Notes: a model not told the origin generated them from the letters alone. Positions 24,722 to 33,330 are shown, counted from the stretch's first letter. The stretch is 64,000 nt of DNA from Sporolactobacillus laevolacticus DSM 442 (GCF_000497245.1 NZ_AWTC01000004.1:62760-126759), one strand, 5' to 3'. Translations and numbers: made by a program.

Positions 24722-26197
24722 ATGACCGAAATTAAGCAACCCGTTGATATTGACGGCAAAGCGTACAATCGAATATTTTTAATTATTGTCTTATTGATTG
24801 GAGCATTCTGTACTATTTTAAACCAGACATTGCTTGCGACGGCACTGCCTGATATTATGAAAGACTTTGATATTACGGCGGCGACAGGGCAGTGGCTGAC
24901 ATCGGGATTTCTGCTGATGAACGGTGTAATGATTCCCGTAACCGCGCTGCTGATTAATAAAATTAATTCTAAAATGCTGTATATTGGATCAATGATCATT
25001 TTTTTGCTTGGTACGGTTCTGGCAGCGGTCGCACCTAACTTTGCTATTCTGCTCACCGGACGGATTATTCAGGCAGCTGGTGCAGGCATTATGATGCCGC
25101 TCATGCAAACCATTTCTCTGCTTATTTTTCCTCGAGAAAAACGGGGAATTGTTATGGGACTTGGCGGCCTCGTTATCGCATTTGCTCCGGCAATTGGTCC
25201 GACGCTTTCCGGATGGATTGTCGATAGTTATGACTGGCGCGTACTCTTTTACATGATGATACCGATCGTGGTTGTTGTTATTCTACTGGCCTTCAGGGCA
25301 ATGAAGAAGGTTGTTCCTCTGACCAATCCAAGAATTGATTACTTGTCGATCGTGTTGTCGACCATTGGTTTCGGCGGCATGCTTTATGGCTTCAGCAGTG
25401 TCGGAAACTACGGCTGGTCGGATGGACGAGTGATTTGGCCACTCATTGTCGGTGTTCTGTTTATTATTCTTTTCGTATGGCGTCAACTGGCCATGAAATC
25501 GCCAATGCTTGAATTGAAAGTATTTAAATCGCCCATCTTTACGCTGTCGGTGGTGATTAGCAGCATTGTTATGATGGCGATGATTGGCGCTGAACTGGTT
25601 CTTCCTTTATACATTCAGAATCTTAGAGGCGAGAGCGCTCTTCATTCAGGACTCATACTGTTGCCAGGAGCGATTGTCATGGGACTGATGAGTCCGGTGA
25701 CCGGGCTTATTTTTGACCGGATCGGCGCACGTAAACTGGCGATTACAGGAATCTTTTTACTGACAGCCGGAACTGTGCCGTTTATGTTCCTGACGGCACA
25801 TACAAGTTATGTGTCCATTGTAGTTATGTATGCTGTTCGTTTCATGGGCATTTCGATGGTGATGATGCCTGTAACAACGGCCGGGATGAACGCACTACCG
25901 GATTCACTGATGAGCCACGGGACGGCCGTGAATAACACGATTCGTACCGTTGCAGGTTCAATCGGTACAGCAGTTCTAATTAGTATATTTACCAATGTTA
26001 CCAAACACGGTATGCCAAAAAAGAGTTTGATGACGACCGATCCGGCCCACTATGGACAACGCGCTATTGACGCGACGTTAAACGGTATGAACGCAGCATT
26101 CATTGTCGCCGTTTGCTTCTGTGTGCTGACACTGATACTCACGTTCTTCATAAAAGGCAAAGAGAAGCAAGCTGCAACCGGCGAAGTATCCAGTTAA
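24722..26197 (+). CDS. MFS multidrug transporter, DHA2 family (paralogue 1)
   Basis: A 491-aa, 14-TM exporter. Clear motifs: NQTLLATALPDIMKDFD in TM1 and an intact antiporter motif C, GLVIAFAPAIGPTLSGW, near residue 155. GGGAG lies about 9 nt before the ATG. A closely similar paralogue is encoded at 33571-35034. It is followed by a DUF4811 gene, a pairing common in lactic-acid and related Firmicutes for LmrB-like pumps. Substrate unknown. Confidence 0.86.
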   Translation: MTEIKQPVDIDGKAYNRIFLIIVLLIGAFCTILNQTLLATALPDIMKDFDITAATGQWLTSGFLLMNGVMIPVTALLINKINSKMLYIGSMIIFLLGTVLAAVAPNFAILLTGRIIQAAGAGIMMPLMQTISLLIFPREKRGIVMGLGGLVIAFAPAIGPTLSGWIVDSYDWRVLFYMMIPIVVVVILLAFRAMKKVVPLTNPRIDYLSIVLSTIGFGGMLYGFSSVGNYGWSDGRVIWPLIVGVLFIILFVWRQLAMKSPMLELKVFKSPIFTLSVVISSIVMMAMIGAELVLPLYIQNLRGESALHSGLILLPGAIVMGLMSPVTGLIFDRIGARKLAITGIFLLTAGTVPFMFLTAHTSYVSIVVMYAVRFMGISMVMMPVTTAGMNALPDSLMSHGTAVNNTIRTVAGSIGTAVLISIFTNVTKHGMPKKSLMTTDPAHYGQRAIDATLNGMNAAFIVAVCFCVLTLILTFFIKGKEKQAATGEVSS

Positions 26198-26244
26198 CCG
26201 ATTGTGAGAAGAACGCCCCACTATATTTCTAGGAAGTGAACAAT

Positions 26245-26826
26245 GTGATTTTATTCACCTTAATTATTAGCGTCATACTGTTTGTGATTTTTATTTTTAC
26301 CAGCGGATCTAAGCTGTTTTCGAAGTATAGATGGTTGCAGTACATTTTGGTGGCACTGTCTCTAATTGTGTTTCTTGGCAGTGAGACACTGCTCATTTTG
26401 AATGAGCATAGTCACTTCGGCATGAAAAATAAGGTATATACGAAAAAGGTTGAGATTTATTCAGCAACCGGACAGAATCCGCAGGCCCCATTTCTGGTCC
26501 TTACCCAGAATGTAGGCAAAGATAAGCTGTACATTTATAACATCAACAAACTAGGCAAACCGAAGATGAAGCATACGCAGATGACCGACCATAATCTTGT
26601 TAAAAATACGGATCAGCCGGCATATCTGGCGATAGAAAAAACACGGCGTGTGTTCAAAAGCGATTTTTACAAAACACTATTTGCCTATAGCGGAAACAAG
26701 AATGTGCTTGTCTCTACACGAAATGTCTTCTACCTGCCGCAAAATCATCAAGTGATGAGTGTGCAGGACATGAAAAAAATGCAAAAAGAGATGCAGAAAA
26801 AGCAGGCAATGCAGCAAAAAAAATGA
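26245..26826 (+). CDS. DUF4811 membrane-anchored protein
   Basis: A 193-aa protein with two N-terminal TM helices (ILFTLIISVILFVIFIF and ILVALSLIVFLGSETLLIL), an extracytoplasmic beta-rich region (YTKKVEIYSATG, APFLVLTQNVG, DKLYIYNI) and a Lys/Gln/Met-rich tail. The GTG at 26245 fits the AGGAAGTG site better than the GTG three codons earlier. DUF4811 proteins are typically encoded next to DHA2 pumps, as here (48-bp gap), and are presumed accessory subunits; no biochemical role is established. Confidence 0.72.
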   Translation: MILFTLIISVILFVIFIFTSGSKLFSKYRWLQYILVALSLIVFLGSETLLILNEHSHFGMKNKVYTKKVEIYSATGQNPQAPFLVLTQNVGKDKLYIYNINKLGKPKMKHTQMTDHNLVKNTDQPAYLAIEKTRRVFKSDFYKTLFAYSGNKNVLVSTRNVFYLPQNHQVMSVQDMKKMQKEMQKKQAMQQKK

Positions 26827-26840
26827 TAGGCAGCAGTACA

Positions 26841-26877
26841 GGACTTTTCACCAAATGAGGTGGGAAGTTCTTTTTTT
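26841..26877 (+). terminator. Intrinsic terminator after the DUF4811 gene
   Basis: GGACTTTTCACC and GGTGGGAAGTTC pair with several G-U contacts, followed by eight T. Confidence 0.72.
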
Positions 26878-26968
26878 GCGTGGTTAACAAATGTTCACAA
26901 AAAAATAGTGGGGGACCTGAATCCAAATCCCACCACTATCTTGAATGAAGCATCAGTTTTTCAATTTA

Positions 26969-27763
26969 TTAGAAGACGCTGCGAACGAGGCCGCCGTCAA
27001 CACGCAATGCCGTACCATTGATGGCCGAAGAAAGAGGGCTGCTGATGTAAGCTGCAAAATCACCGATTTCTTTTGGACGGATCAGGCGTTGAATGATGGA
27101 AGTCGGACGGTTGTTGGACATGAACTTCTTTTCAGCTTCTTCTAAAGTAAGCTTTTCATTTGGATAGAGGTTGTCCAGCATTTCTTCCACACCTTGAGTG
27201 AGCGTTGATCCAGGCAGAATGGTATTGACGGTGACGTTTGTTCCGCGCGTCAATTCGGCCAGGCTGCGAGAAATCGCTAACTGGGTCGTTTTTGTCGCGC
27301 TATAATGTACCATTTCCATTGCTGGAGAAATGGCTGATTCACTGGATATGAAGATAATACGTCCTTCTTTTTTCTGTAGCATTTTTTCAAGATAATGCCG
27401 GCTGAGGCGAATACCACTCATGACGTTCACGTTAAAAATATGTTCCCACTCGCTATCGGAAATCTCAAAGAAATCGCGGGTTGGGAAGATTCCCATGTTA
27501 TTAATCAGAATGTCGAGATCTGGATATTTTTTTGTTAATGATTCGAAGCCCTCATTGGTACTAAGGTCTGCAACCGCTGGCTTTAAATCAGCATTTTTAA
27601 CATTTTTGCTGATGTCATTAATTGCTTGTGCCACTCGATCTTCGCTTCTTCCGTTAATCAGAACAGTGGCTCCTTCCGCTGCCAGTGACTGTGCAATCGC
27701 TTGTCCAATACCTGCTGTTGAACCCGTGACGAGTGCCGTTTTTCCATGCAATTGTAAATCCAT
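26969..27763 (-). CDS. Short-chain dehydrogenase/reductase (SDR), classical
   Basis: A 264-aa Rossmann enzyme: TGSTAGIG at 13-20, NNMG at 88-91, a catalytic serine near 141, and Y154/K158 in the YxxxK motif HYSATK. The ATG at 27763 follows GGGGG by 8 nt; an upstream extension has no ribosome site. Its promoter on the minus strand carries a MarR operator right after the -10, shared with the divergent marR gene and the gdh promoters. The substrate is unknown; likely an aldehyde or ketone reductase under the same signal as gdh. Confidence 0.85.
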   Translation of the reverse strand: MDLQLHGKTALVTGSTAGIGQAIAQSLAAEGATVLINGRSEDRVAQAINDISKNVKNADLKPAVADLSTNEGFESLTKKYPDLDILINNMGIFPTRDFFEISDSEWEHIFNVNVMSGIRLSRHYLEKMLQKKEGRIIFISSESAISPAMEMVHYSATKTTQLAISRSLAELTRGTNVTVNTILPGSTLTQGVEEMLDNLYPNEKLTLEEAEKKFMSNNRPTSIIQRLIRPKEIGDFAAYISSPLSSAINGTALRVDGGLVRSVF

Positions 27764-27882
27764 AATCAAATCCCCCAATTTTTTGTGATGAATGAACGAA
27801 TCTTGATTGCGCATAATCATGATTGTCTGCTTACCTAATCCTCATCAGAAACCTTTACAAGAGGAAAAATTTCATGTACTAT

Positions 27883-27927
27883 ATGCATGTGCATGCAAAA
27901 TATAGCACGCTGAAATTGATCTGTCAA
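27883..27927 (-). promoter_or_regulatory. SDR promoter with MarR operator
   Basis: On the minus strand: TTGACA (27927-27922), 17-bp spacer, TATATT (27904-27899), then the operator ATGCACATGCAT (27894-27883). Same architecture as the two gdh promoters. Confidence 0.75.
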
Positions 27928-27983
27928 CAAGAGTCACTTGGGAATACTGGGAGTTACTTTATTTAAATAGAGGAGGTGGTCTG

Positions 27984-28412
27984 ATGAAGAATCCTACATT
28001 ACCATTATTTGAACATTGGCTGTATCTGAATCAATATCACGCACAGATCGAGCAGACACTAGAAAAGAATTTAACAGCGATGCATGATCTGTCGTTAAAA
28101 GAATTTTATGTACTGTACTTCTTAGCTCAGAAGTCCGAAAAGCAGTTGAGACTTCAGGATTTGCAAGAATCTGTCGGATTAAGTCAAAGCGCAATGTCAA
28201 GACTCGTCAGTCGCTTCGAAGCAAAAGGGTGCGGCGTTCTTGAAAGACGAACCTGTGAGACTGACCGTCGCGGGGTTTATACATCGATCACGAAAAAAGG
28301 TGAAGAGAAACTGAACGAAGCGATGAAAACGGTCGATCAAATTCTTGCTCAAAGATTTAAGGAATGTAATCTGGAAAGCCTTTTCGCGCAACCGGATAAA
28401 ATTACACCCTGA
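27984..28412 (+). CDS. MarR family transcriptional regulator
   Basis: A 142-aa winged-helix repressor: DLSLKEFYVLYFLAQ, recognition helix region QDLQESVGLSQSAMSRLVSR, and wing ERRTCETDRRGVYTSITKKG. AGGAGG precedes the ATG by 7 nt. Divergent from the SDR gene and 400 bp upstream of gdh-glcU. Four copies of ATGCATGYGCAT-type sites in these promoter regions make it the probable repressor of SDR, itself and gdh-glcU. Two cysteines (CGVLERRTC) near the wing could sense oxidants or electrophiles as in OhrR/MhqR types, which is speculation. Confidence 0.87.
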   Translation: MKNPTLPLFEHWLYLNQYHAQIEQTLEKNLTAMHDLSLKEFYVLYFLAQKSEKQLRLQDLQESVGLSQSAMSRLVSRFEAKGCGVLERRTCETDRRGVYTSITKKGEEKLNEAMKTVDQILAQRFKECNLESLFAQPDKITP

Positions 28413-28489
28413 ATCCATGATTCAGGATTTTTTTCTATTAGTAAAGAAAAGTTCGAAGAGGGAATCTAGAAAATATTCTCGGGCAGGTG

Positions 28490-28530
28490 TTGACTTGTAT
28501 TTAGGCACATGATATTATATGCATGCGCAT
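28490..28530 (+). promoter_or_regulatory. gdh promoter P1 with MarR operator
   Basis: TTGACT (28490-28495), 17-bp spacer, TATTAT (28513-28518), and operator ATGCATGCGCAT immediately downstream (28519-28530), covering the expected start site. Confidence 0.8.
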
Positions 28531-28593
28531 GAATCAAAAAAACTCTGCGTTTTCGTATATAAGCTTTCGTTCAAAAAAGATTTCAATAAGTTG

Positions 28594-28634
28594 TTGACAT
28601 GATTTTTGATCGGGGTTAATATATGCATGCGCAT
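28594..28634 (+). promoter_or_regulatory. gdh promoter P2 with MarR operator
   Basis: TTGACA (28594-28599), 17-bp spacer, TAATAT (28617-28622), and operator ATGCATGCGCAT (28623-28634). It lies 104 bp downstream of P1 with the same geometry, so the promoter-operator unit appears duplicated. Confidence 0.82.
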
Positions 28635-28693
28635 AAATTAAAATTTAACTTACCTGATCATAATCATTACATAGGAACATAGGAGGATTGAGT

Positions 28694-28741
28694 ATGATGA
28701 GAGATTTAAATTGTTCTAATGAATGTATGTGCATTCATTAA
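28694..28741 (+). CDS. 15-aa leader ORF containing a MarR-like operator
   Basis: AGGAGG (28681-28686 region) precedes ATG at 28694 by about 8 nt and opens MMRDLNCSNECMCIH, stop at 28739-28741. It has three cysteines. The DNA of its last codons contains ATGTATGTGCAT (28723-28734), a fourth operator-like site. It could be a regulatory leader peptide, a decayed gene start, or chance. It lies 78 nt before gdh. Confidence 0.4.
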   Translation: MMRDLNCSNECMCIH

Positions 28742-28819
28742 AATCAATTTGACCAATGATTATTTTTTACCTGAGGACATCAAAATAAAGAAATCAACCA
28801 TAAAAGGGAGCGAGAAAAA

Positions 28820-29605
28820 ATGTATAAAGACTTAGCAGGAAAAGTAGCCGTTGTAACAGGTGGATCTAAAGGAATTGGAAACGCGATTGCGCGTCGTTTG
28901 TCTGAAGAGAAGATGTCTGTCGTCATTAATTACCACAGTGATCGCCAAGGGGCTGAAAATACAGTGAAAGAATTGGAAAAGCTAGGCGGGAAAGCGGTGG
29001 CCGTAAAAGCTAATGTGGGAACAGAAGAAGGCATTCAGGCATTATTGGATGCAGCTGTTAACACCTTTGGCGATATGGACGTTTGGGTGAATAATGCCGG
29101 CATGGAAAATTCTTCTTCGACTCATGAATTGAGCTTAGAGGATTGGAACAAGGTGTTGAACGTCAACTTGACGGGCGTATTTCTAGGCGCAAAAGCTGCC
29201 TTGAACCATTTTCTGAGCCATGACAAAAAGGGCAACATCATCAACATGTCATCTGTCCACGAACGGATTCCGTGGCCAACATTTGCGCATTACGCGGCAA
29301 GCAAAGGCGGAGTCAAGTTATTTAACGAAACGATTGCTCTTGAATATGCCAAACGCGGAATAAGGATTAATGCAATAGCTCCGGGGGCAATTAATACACC
29401 GATCAACGCTGAAAAATTTGCGGATCCCGCACAGCTCGAGAGTACGCTGAATTTGGTTCCTATGAATTATATCGGCAAGCCCGAAGAAGTGGCGGCTGTC
29501 GCTGCATGGCTGGCTTCAAATGAATCCAGCTATGTAACCGGCACATCCATTTTTGTCGATGGAGGCATGTCCCTCTACCCTGAATTTGCTGAAGGCAAAG
29601 GCTGA
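28820..29605 (+). CDS. gdh: Glucose 1-dehydrogenase
   Basis: A 261-aa SDR, same length as B. subtilis Gdh and very similar throughout (INMSSVHERIPWPTFAHYAA, GAINTPINAEKFADP, YVTGTSIFVDGGM). Cofactor motif TGGSKGIG is at 13-20 and the triad S145-Y158-K162. It oxidises beta-D-glucose to gluconolactone with NAD(P). In Bacillus it is forespore-expressed with glcU. Here it has two MarR-controlled vegetative-type promoters, which suggests a different regulation (inference). No terminator separates it from glcU. Confidence 0.92.
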   Translation: MYKDLAGKVAVVTGGSKGIGNAIARRLSEEKMSVVINYHSDRQGAENTVKELEKLGGKAVAVKANVGTEEGIQALLDAAVNTFGDMDVWVNNAGMENSSSTHELSLEDWNKVLNVNLTGVFLGAKAALNHFLSHDKKGNIINMSSVHERIPWPTFAHYAASKGGVKLFNETIALEYAKRGIRINAIAPGAINTPINAEKFADPAQLESTLNLVPMNYIGKPEEVAAVAAWLASNESSYVTGTSIFVDGGMSLYPEFAEGKG

Positions 29606-29694
29606 TTCATATTAATTAAATAATGATTGGAAACTGTGGGGTATCACTTGCAGTTTTCATCCTTTTTATTGCACTCATCAATTAATAGAATCTA

Positions 29695-29844
29695 TTCAAA
29701 AAGGAGGACAAAAAGGGCCGAGAAGATCAAGGAGGCGCAGTTCCGAGCACCGGAGCGTATGCAAAAAATACGTGAGGAGCAGAGAAACAAGTTGACGCAG
29801 AGATTCGACAGCAATTTTTCCCGGACTTTTTGAACAACCTCTAA
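29695..29844. repeat. Intergenic repeat between gdh and glcU (copy 1)
   Basis: About 150 bp with the blocks AAAAGGAGGACAAAAAGGGC, AAGGAGGCGCAGTTCCGAGC, ACCGGAGCGTATG and AAGTTGACGCAGAGATTCGA, and ending TTTTTCCCGGACTTTTTGAA plus CAACCTCTAA. The last 29 bp recur at 19766-19794. A 68-codon frame crossing it is probably not a gene. It splits the gdh-glcU pair, which is tight in Bacillus, so it looks inserted. Confidence 0.55.
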
Positions 29845-29870
29845 TTAAACACTAAAAGGAGTAAAACATT

Positions 29871-30743
29871 ATGTATATACTGGTTGCACTCATACCGGCA
29901 ATTATGTGGGGAATCATTCCACTTCTTGTTTCAAAATTTGGCGGAAAGCCGAATCAGCAAATCTTAGGGACAACGCTTGGGGCGGTCATCTTCGCCGTCA
30001 TCCTGTACTTTTTCACAACACCTGCTTACACATGGGTGAGCTTCTTTGCCAGCTTAACGTCCGGTCTTTTCTGGACCGTCGGACAATATCTGCAATATAC
30101 ATCATTCAAAAGCATTGGCGTTTCCAAAGCGATGCCAATCAGTACAGGTATGCAGCTGCTAGGCACATCACTGGTTGGGGTTCTCGCTTTTCAGGACTGG
30201 AACACCCCGGTAAAGTTAACCCTTGGTTTTATCGCTCTAGCCATCATTATTATCGGTGCGGTACTGACCTCTTACCAGCAGAAAAAAGCAGGTAATTCGG
30301 AAGGTGCGTCGCAATCATTGAAACTGGGCATTATCATGACCATTTTTTCAGCGATCGGTTATGTCATTTATGCGACAATCGGCCAAGCCTTTCATGTGAG
30401 CGGCTGGACCTCCATTTTGCCGCAATCTATCGGCATGTTGCTTCTTGCGCTCATCCTGAGTATAAGAAATGGCGGAGAAAGACGTTTTTCAAAAGAAACG
30501 TTCAAAAATATCATTGTCGGTTTGTCTTGGAGTGTGGGAAATCTGGCGTTGCTGCTTTCAACAAATGAAGTCGGTGTGGCAACCAGTTTTACGCTCTCGC
30601 AGATGGGCGTTGTTATTTCGACGCTTGGTGGGCTGTTCATACTGAAGGAAAAAAAGACGCACAGAGAATTAGTTTCTGTGATTATCGGTGTCATTTTTGT
30701 TGTGATTGGCGGTGCGTTGATTGGTTATATCAAGGGACTGTAA
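29871..30743 (+). CDS. glcU: Glucose uptake protein GlcU
   Basis: A 290-aa, ten-TM protein of the glucose/ribose porter (GRP) family: WGIIPLLVSKFGGKPNQQ at the N-terminus, FKSIGVSKAMPISTGMQLLG near 82, and ATSFTLSQMGVVISTLGG near 238. AAAGGAG is 8-9 nt before the ATG. It is a proton-glucose symporter that supplies glucose to the adjacent Gdh. A 265-bp repeat-containing gap separates the two. Confidence 0.9.
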   Translation: MYILVALIPAIMWGIIPLLVSKFGGKPNQQILGTTLGAVIFAVILYFFTTPAYTWVSFFASLTSGLFWTVGQYLQYTSFKSIGVSKAMPISTGMQLLGTSLVGVLAFQDWNTPVKLTLGFIALAIIIIGAVLTSYQQKKAGNSEGASQSLKLGIIMTIFSAIGYVIYATIGQAFHVSGWTSILPQSIGMLLLALILSIRNGGERRFSKETFKNIIVGLSWSVGNLALLLSTNEVGVATSFTLSQMGVVISTLGGLFILKEKKTHRELVSVIIGVIFVVIGGALIGYIKGL

Positions 30744-30856
30744 GAACACAAACGATCTTTAGCATACTCGGATTAAGAAAAATGGATTTTACCACCAAGT
30801 AATGGAAGCTCTTTCGAAACTCAGAAGAGTTAAGTCAAGCCCAAACGATGTACACA

Positions 30857-30895
30857 AAATTGGCCCTAAGCGAATCTCTTGCTCAGGGCCAATTT
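30857..30895. terminator. Terminator between convergent glcU and UPF0303 genes
   Basis: AAATTGGCCCTAAGC pairs with GCTCAGGGCCAATTT (one mismatch) around a 9-nt loop. T tracts are short on both strands, so efficiency is uncertain. Confidence 0.65.
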
Positions 30896-30908
30896 CATAT
30901 TTGATTGC

Positions 30909-31364
30909 TCACTTATTCAAAAACCGTTTGATGCCCTCAACGACGTAATCATGATCCATTTGTGGAGTCAGACCAGCAACTGTGACCGAACCGATGACCC
31001 CGGCATTTTTTATACGGATTGGAAAAGAACCGCCTACAGCCTGATATTCTGAAGAGGAGAGAAGCGAGCTTTTATCATGAGTGGTTCCGGCTTCCTCGAA
31101 TCGGGCAGCAATATAATGCGAACTGTGATTGTAATGATCGACAACACGTTTTTTGCGGAAAAACCAGAAGACATTTTCTTCAGAGGTCCCGTCCATCAAG
31201 TGTGTGAACAGTGGGACGCGATTGCGTTCAATATGAACAGCTACAGATTTTCCGTTTTCCTTTGCGTAATTGATCAAGGTTAATCCCAAAGTTAATGCAT
31301 CTTCATTGGTGAACCTGTCAAATTGCAATTCGTTTTCCAATTGTTCGAGTTGTTTGAGACTCAT
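30909..31364 (-). CDS. UPF0303 / heme-degrading (GlcG-HbpS-like) domain protein
   Basis: A 151-aa protein of the YBR137W/UPF0303 family (GlcG/HbpS fold), with HIERNRVPLFTHLMDGT near 47, a FFRKKRVVDHYNHSSHYIAA block, and GGSFPIRIKNAGVIGSVTVA near 114. The ATG at 31364 follows AAGGAG by 8 nt. It is 12 bp downstream of the MFS gene, so it belongs to the IclR-MFS-UPF0303 operon. Biochemical function is not established. Confidence 0.78.
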   Translation of the reverse strand: MSLKQLEQLENELQFDRFTNEDALTLGLTLINYAKENGKSVAVHIERNRVPLFTHLMDGTSEENVFWFFRKKRVVDHYNHSSHYIAARFEEAGTTHDKSSLLSSSEYQAVGGSFPIRIKNAGVIGSVTVAGLTPQMDHDYVVEGIKRFLNK

Positions 31365-31376
31365 TAATGTCACTCC

Positions 31377-32564
31377 TTAAAATAGTTTCTGTTTCTTATC
31401 CAGTGAGTAGCTCAATAAAGCAAGCCCCAATGCTAATCCGACCATGATGGCACCGATCCACGCTGTATCCAGGTAGGTCAGATAATCGACCGCAACGCCT
31501 CCTAAAGCAGATCCGGCAGCGATGCCGATGTTAAATGCTGATATATTTAGTGCGGATGCGATATCTTTTGCTGATGGAACGAGCTTTTCGGCTAGCGTAA
31601 CGATATAGGCCTGAACACCGGGCGACATCATAAAGGCACAGAAACCTAGAATAATTACGGACAGAACACTGAGTATATGGTTTGGTAAAAGCCACATCTG
31701 CAGAAGCAGTACCACGCCTTGAATCAGAAAAATCCACCGTAAGGCCTTAACTGGGTGCTGATTGGCAGATCTTCCTCCAATAATATTTCCAATCGCGAGA
31801 GCCACTCCGTAGATAAGAAGCAAGATGGAGATGGCACCGACCGAATAACCGCTGATTTGTTCGAGGATCGGTGAAAGGTAGGTGAACAGGGCGAATGTTC
31901 CGCCAAAGCCAAATGCAGTCATCAGAAAGGCCATCATAATACGTGGATTTTTGATGAGTCTTCCTGCGTCACGTAAAGTCGGGGTCTCATCGTGCCTCGT
32001 TATTTTATCAACAGCAAAATAGTTCATGATCAATGAAGCGAAACCAAATCCGGTAATGGTAACAAATGTAGCACGCCAGCCAAAATGCTGCCCTATAAAA
32101 GTTCCTAGAGGTACGCCGACAATCGTCGCCACCGTTAATCCGGTGAACAGGATCGATATCGCTGTTCCTTTTTTTGTTTCAGGAACAAGATTTGATGCAA
32201 CGATTGCGCCAATGGCCATAAATACGCCATGTGTCACAGCTGTCACCACTCGGGATATCATTAACAGCTCATAGGATCCGGCTATTGCAGAAAATGCGTT
32301 TCCCAAGGTAAACACTGCCATTAATATCAGAAGCAATGCCTTTTTGGGGATGCGTCCGGTCAATACGGTAACAACCGGTGTACCGACTGCGATCGAAATC
32401 GCGTAACCGGAGATAAGTGTTCCGGCTTTTGAAATTGATATATGAAGATCATCGGCTACGGTTGGTAGCAGACCGACAATAACAAACTCTGTTGTCCCAA
32501 TTGCAAAGGTACTGATAGCTAAAGAGAGCAGACCAATCGTTGCTTTAGCAGACATGTCTTTCAT
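31377..32564 (-). CDS. MFS transporter, DHA1 family (AraJ/SotB-like)
   Basis: A 395-aa, 12-TM permease. TM1 region FAIGTTEFVIVGLLPTVADD and TM2-loop motif LTGRIPKKALL are typical of sugar/arabinose or purine-nucleoside efflux members of DHA1. AGGAGG is 6 nt before the ATG. It lies between the IclR gene (28 bp upstream) and UPF0303, so the three are probably one transcript. Substrate not readable. Confidence 0.85.
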   Translation of the reverse strand: MKDMSAKATIGLLSLAISTFAIGTTEFVIVGLLPTVADDLHISISKAGTLISGYAISIAVGTPVVTVLTGRIPKKALLLILMAVFTLGNAFSAIAGSYELLMISRVVTAVTHGVFMAIGAIVASNLVPETKKGTAISILFTGLTVATIVGVPLGTFIGQHFGWRATFVTITGFGFASLIMNYFAVDKITRHDETPTLRDAGRLIKNPRIMMAFLMTAFGFGGTFALFTYLSPILEQISGYSVGAISILLLIYGVALAIGNIIGGRSANQHPVKALRWIFLIQGVVLLLQMWLLPNHILSVLSVIILGFCAFMMSPGVQAYIVTLAEKLVPSAKDIASALNISAFNIGIAAGSALGGVAVDYLTYLDTAWIGAIMVGLALGLALLSYSLDKKQKLF

Positions 32565-32592
32565 CGCTTTCCTCCTGGATCTGATTGTTTTT

Positions 32593-33330
32593 CTACCAGA
32601 GCATTTTGGAAATCCGGGTGCTGCACTGAATCAACTTTTTACTGATGAATTTGTCCCTTTTCTTTGTCAGTCGGGTAGATGGTCCGGATAAAGCCAATGC
32701 AGCAATGACATTGTCCTGATAGAACAGGGGCACGGCAATACAGCGCAGACCGATTTCCGTTTCTTCGTCATCAATGGCGTAACCTTGCTGCCTGATCACT
32801 TTCAAATGCTCCTTCAGTAAGTGTCTATCGGTAAATGTATTTGTTGTTTTTTGATCGAGTATTAATTGTTTGATCAGATTTTCTCGATCGTTTTCATCTA
32901 AGAAAGCTATAATGACTTTGCCAAGAGCATTCAGATGAGCAGGAGCTTGCGCTCCGATTTCCGAAGGACATCTGATGGCAGGCGTTCGATCTACGATTTG
33001 TGTCGTGATCACATCTGTTCCATGTAAAATACCGATATTAATCGTTTCGCCTAATTCGTCATTCAGCTGATACAGCGGCGGAACCGATAGCCAATTTAAT
33101 CGGGCGTTGTATGGATTGGAATAGCCGCCGACTTTATCGGTTACGCTGTATGACTGATCATGTTTCTGTACATAACCCATCAATTCAAGCGTGTATAAAA
33201 GGCGAAACGTTGTGGACTTATTCAAACTGAATTTTTTCATGACTTCACTTAGCGTCATACTTTCCTCTTATTGCAGGGCATCAAGGATCATGAGTCCTTT
33301 TTTTAAGGTGGCCACCTCGTATTGACTCAC
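32593..33330 (-). pseudogene. IclR family regulator split by an in-frame TAA
   Basis: A GTG at 33330 with a good site (GGAAGGTG) starts a complete IclR N-terminus, MSQYEVATLKKGLMILDALQ, which meets TAA at codon 21 (33270-33268). The same frame then continues EESMTLSEVMKKFSLNKSTT and the full effector domain. The ATG at 33258 would give a 221-aa protein lacking the first HTH helix. Whether it is dead or rescued by reinitiation cannot be told. A likely operator (33401-33417) survives upstream. Confidence 0.75.

Noticed and set aside
29627-29833. 68-codon ORF between gdh and glcU
   Set aside because: It lies across a dispersed repeat, its start has no ribosome site, and its composition (R, K, E, Q-rich) is typical of a chance frame.
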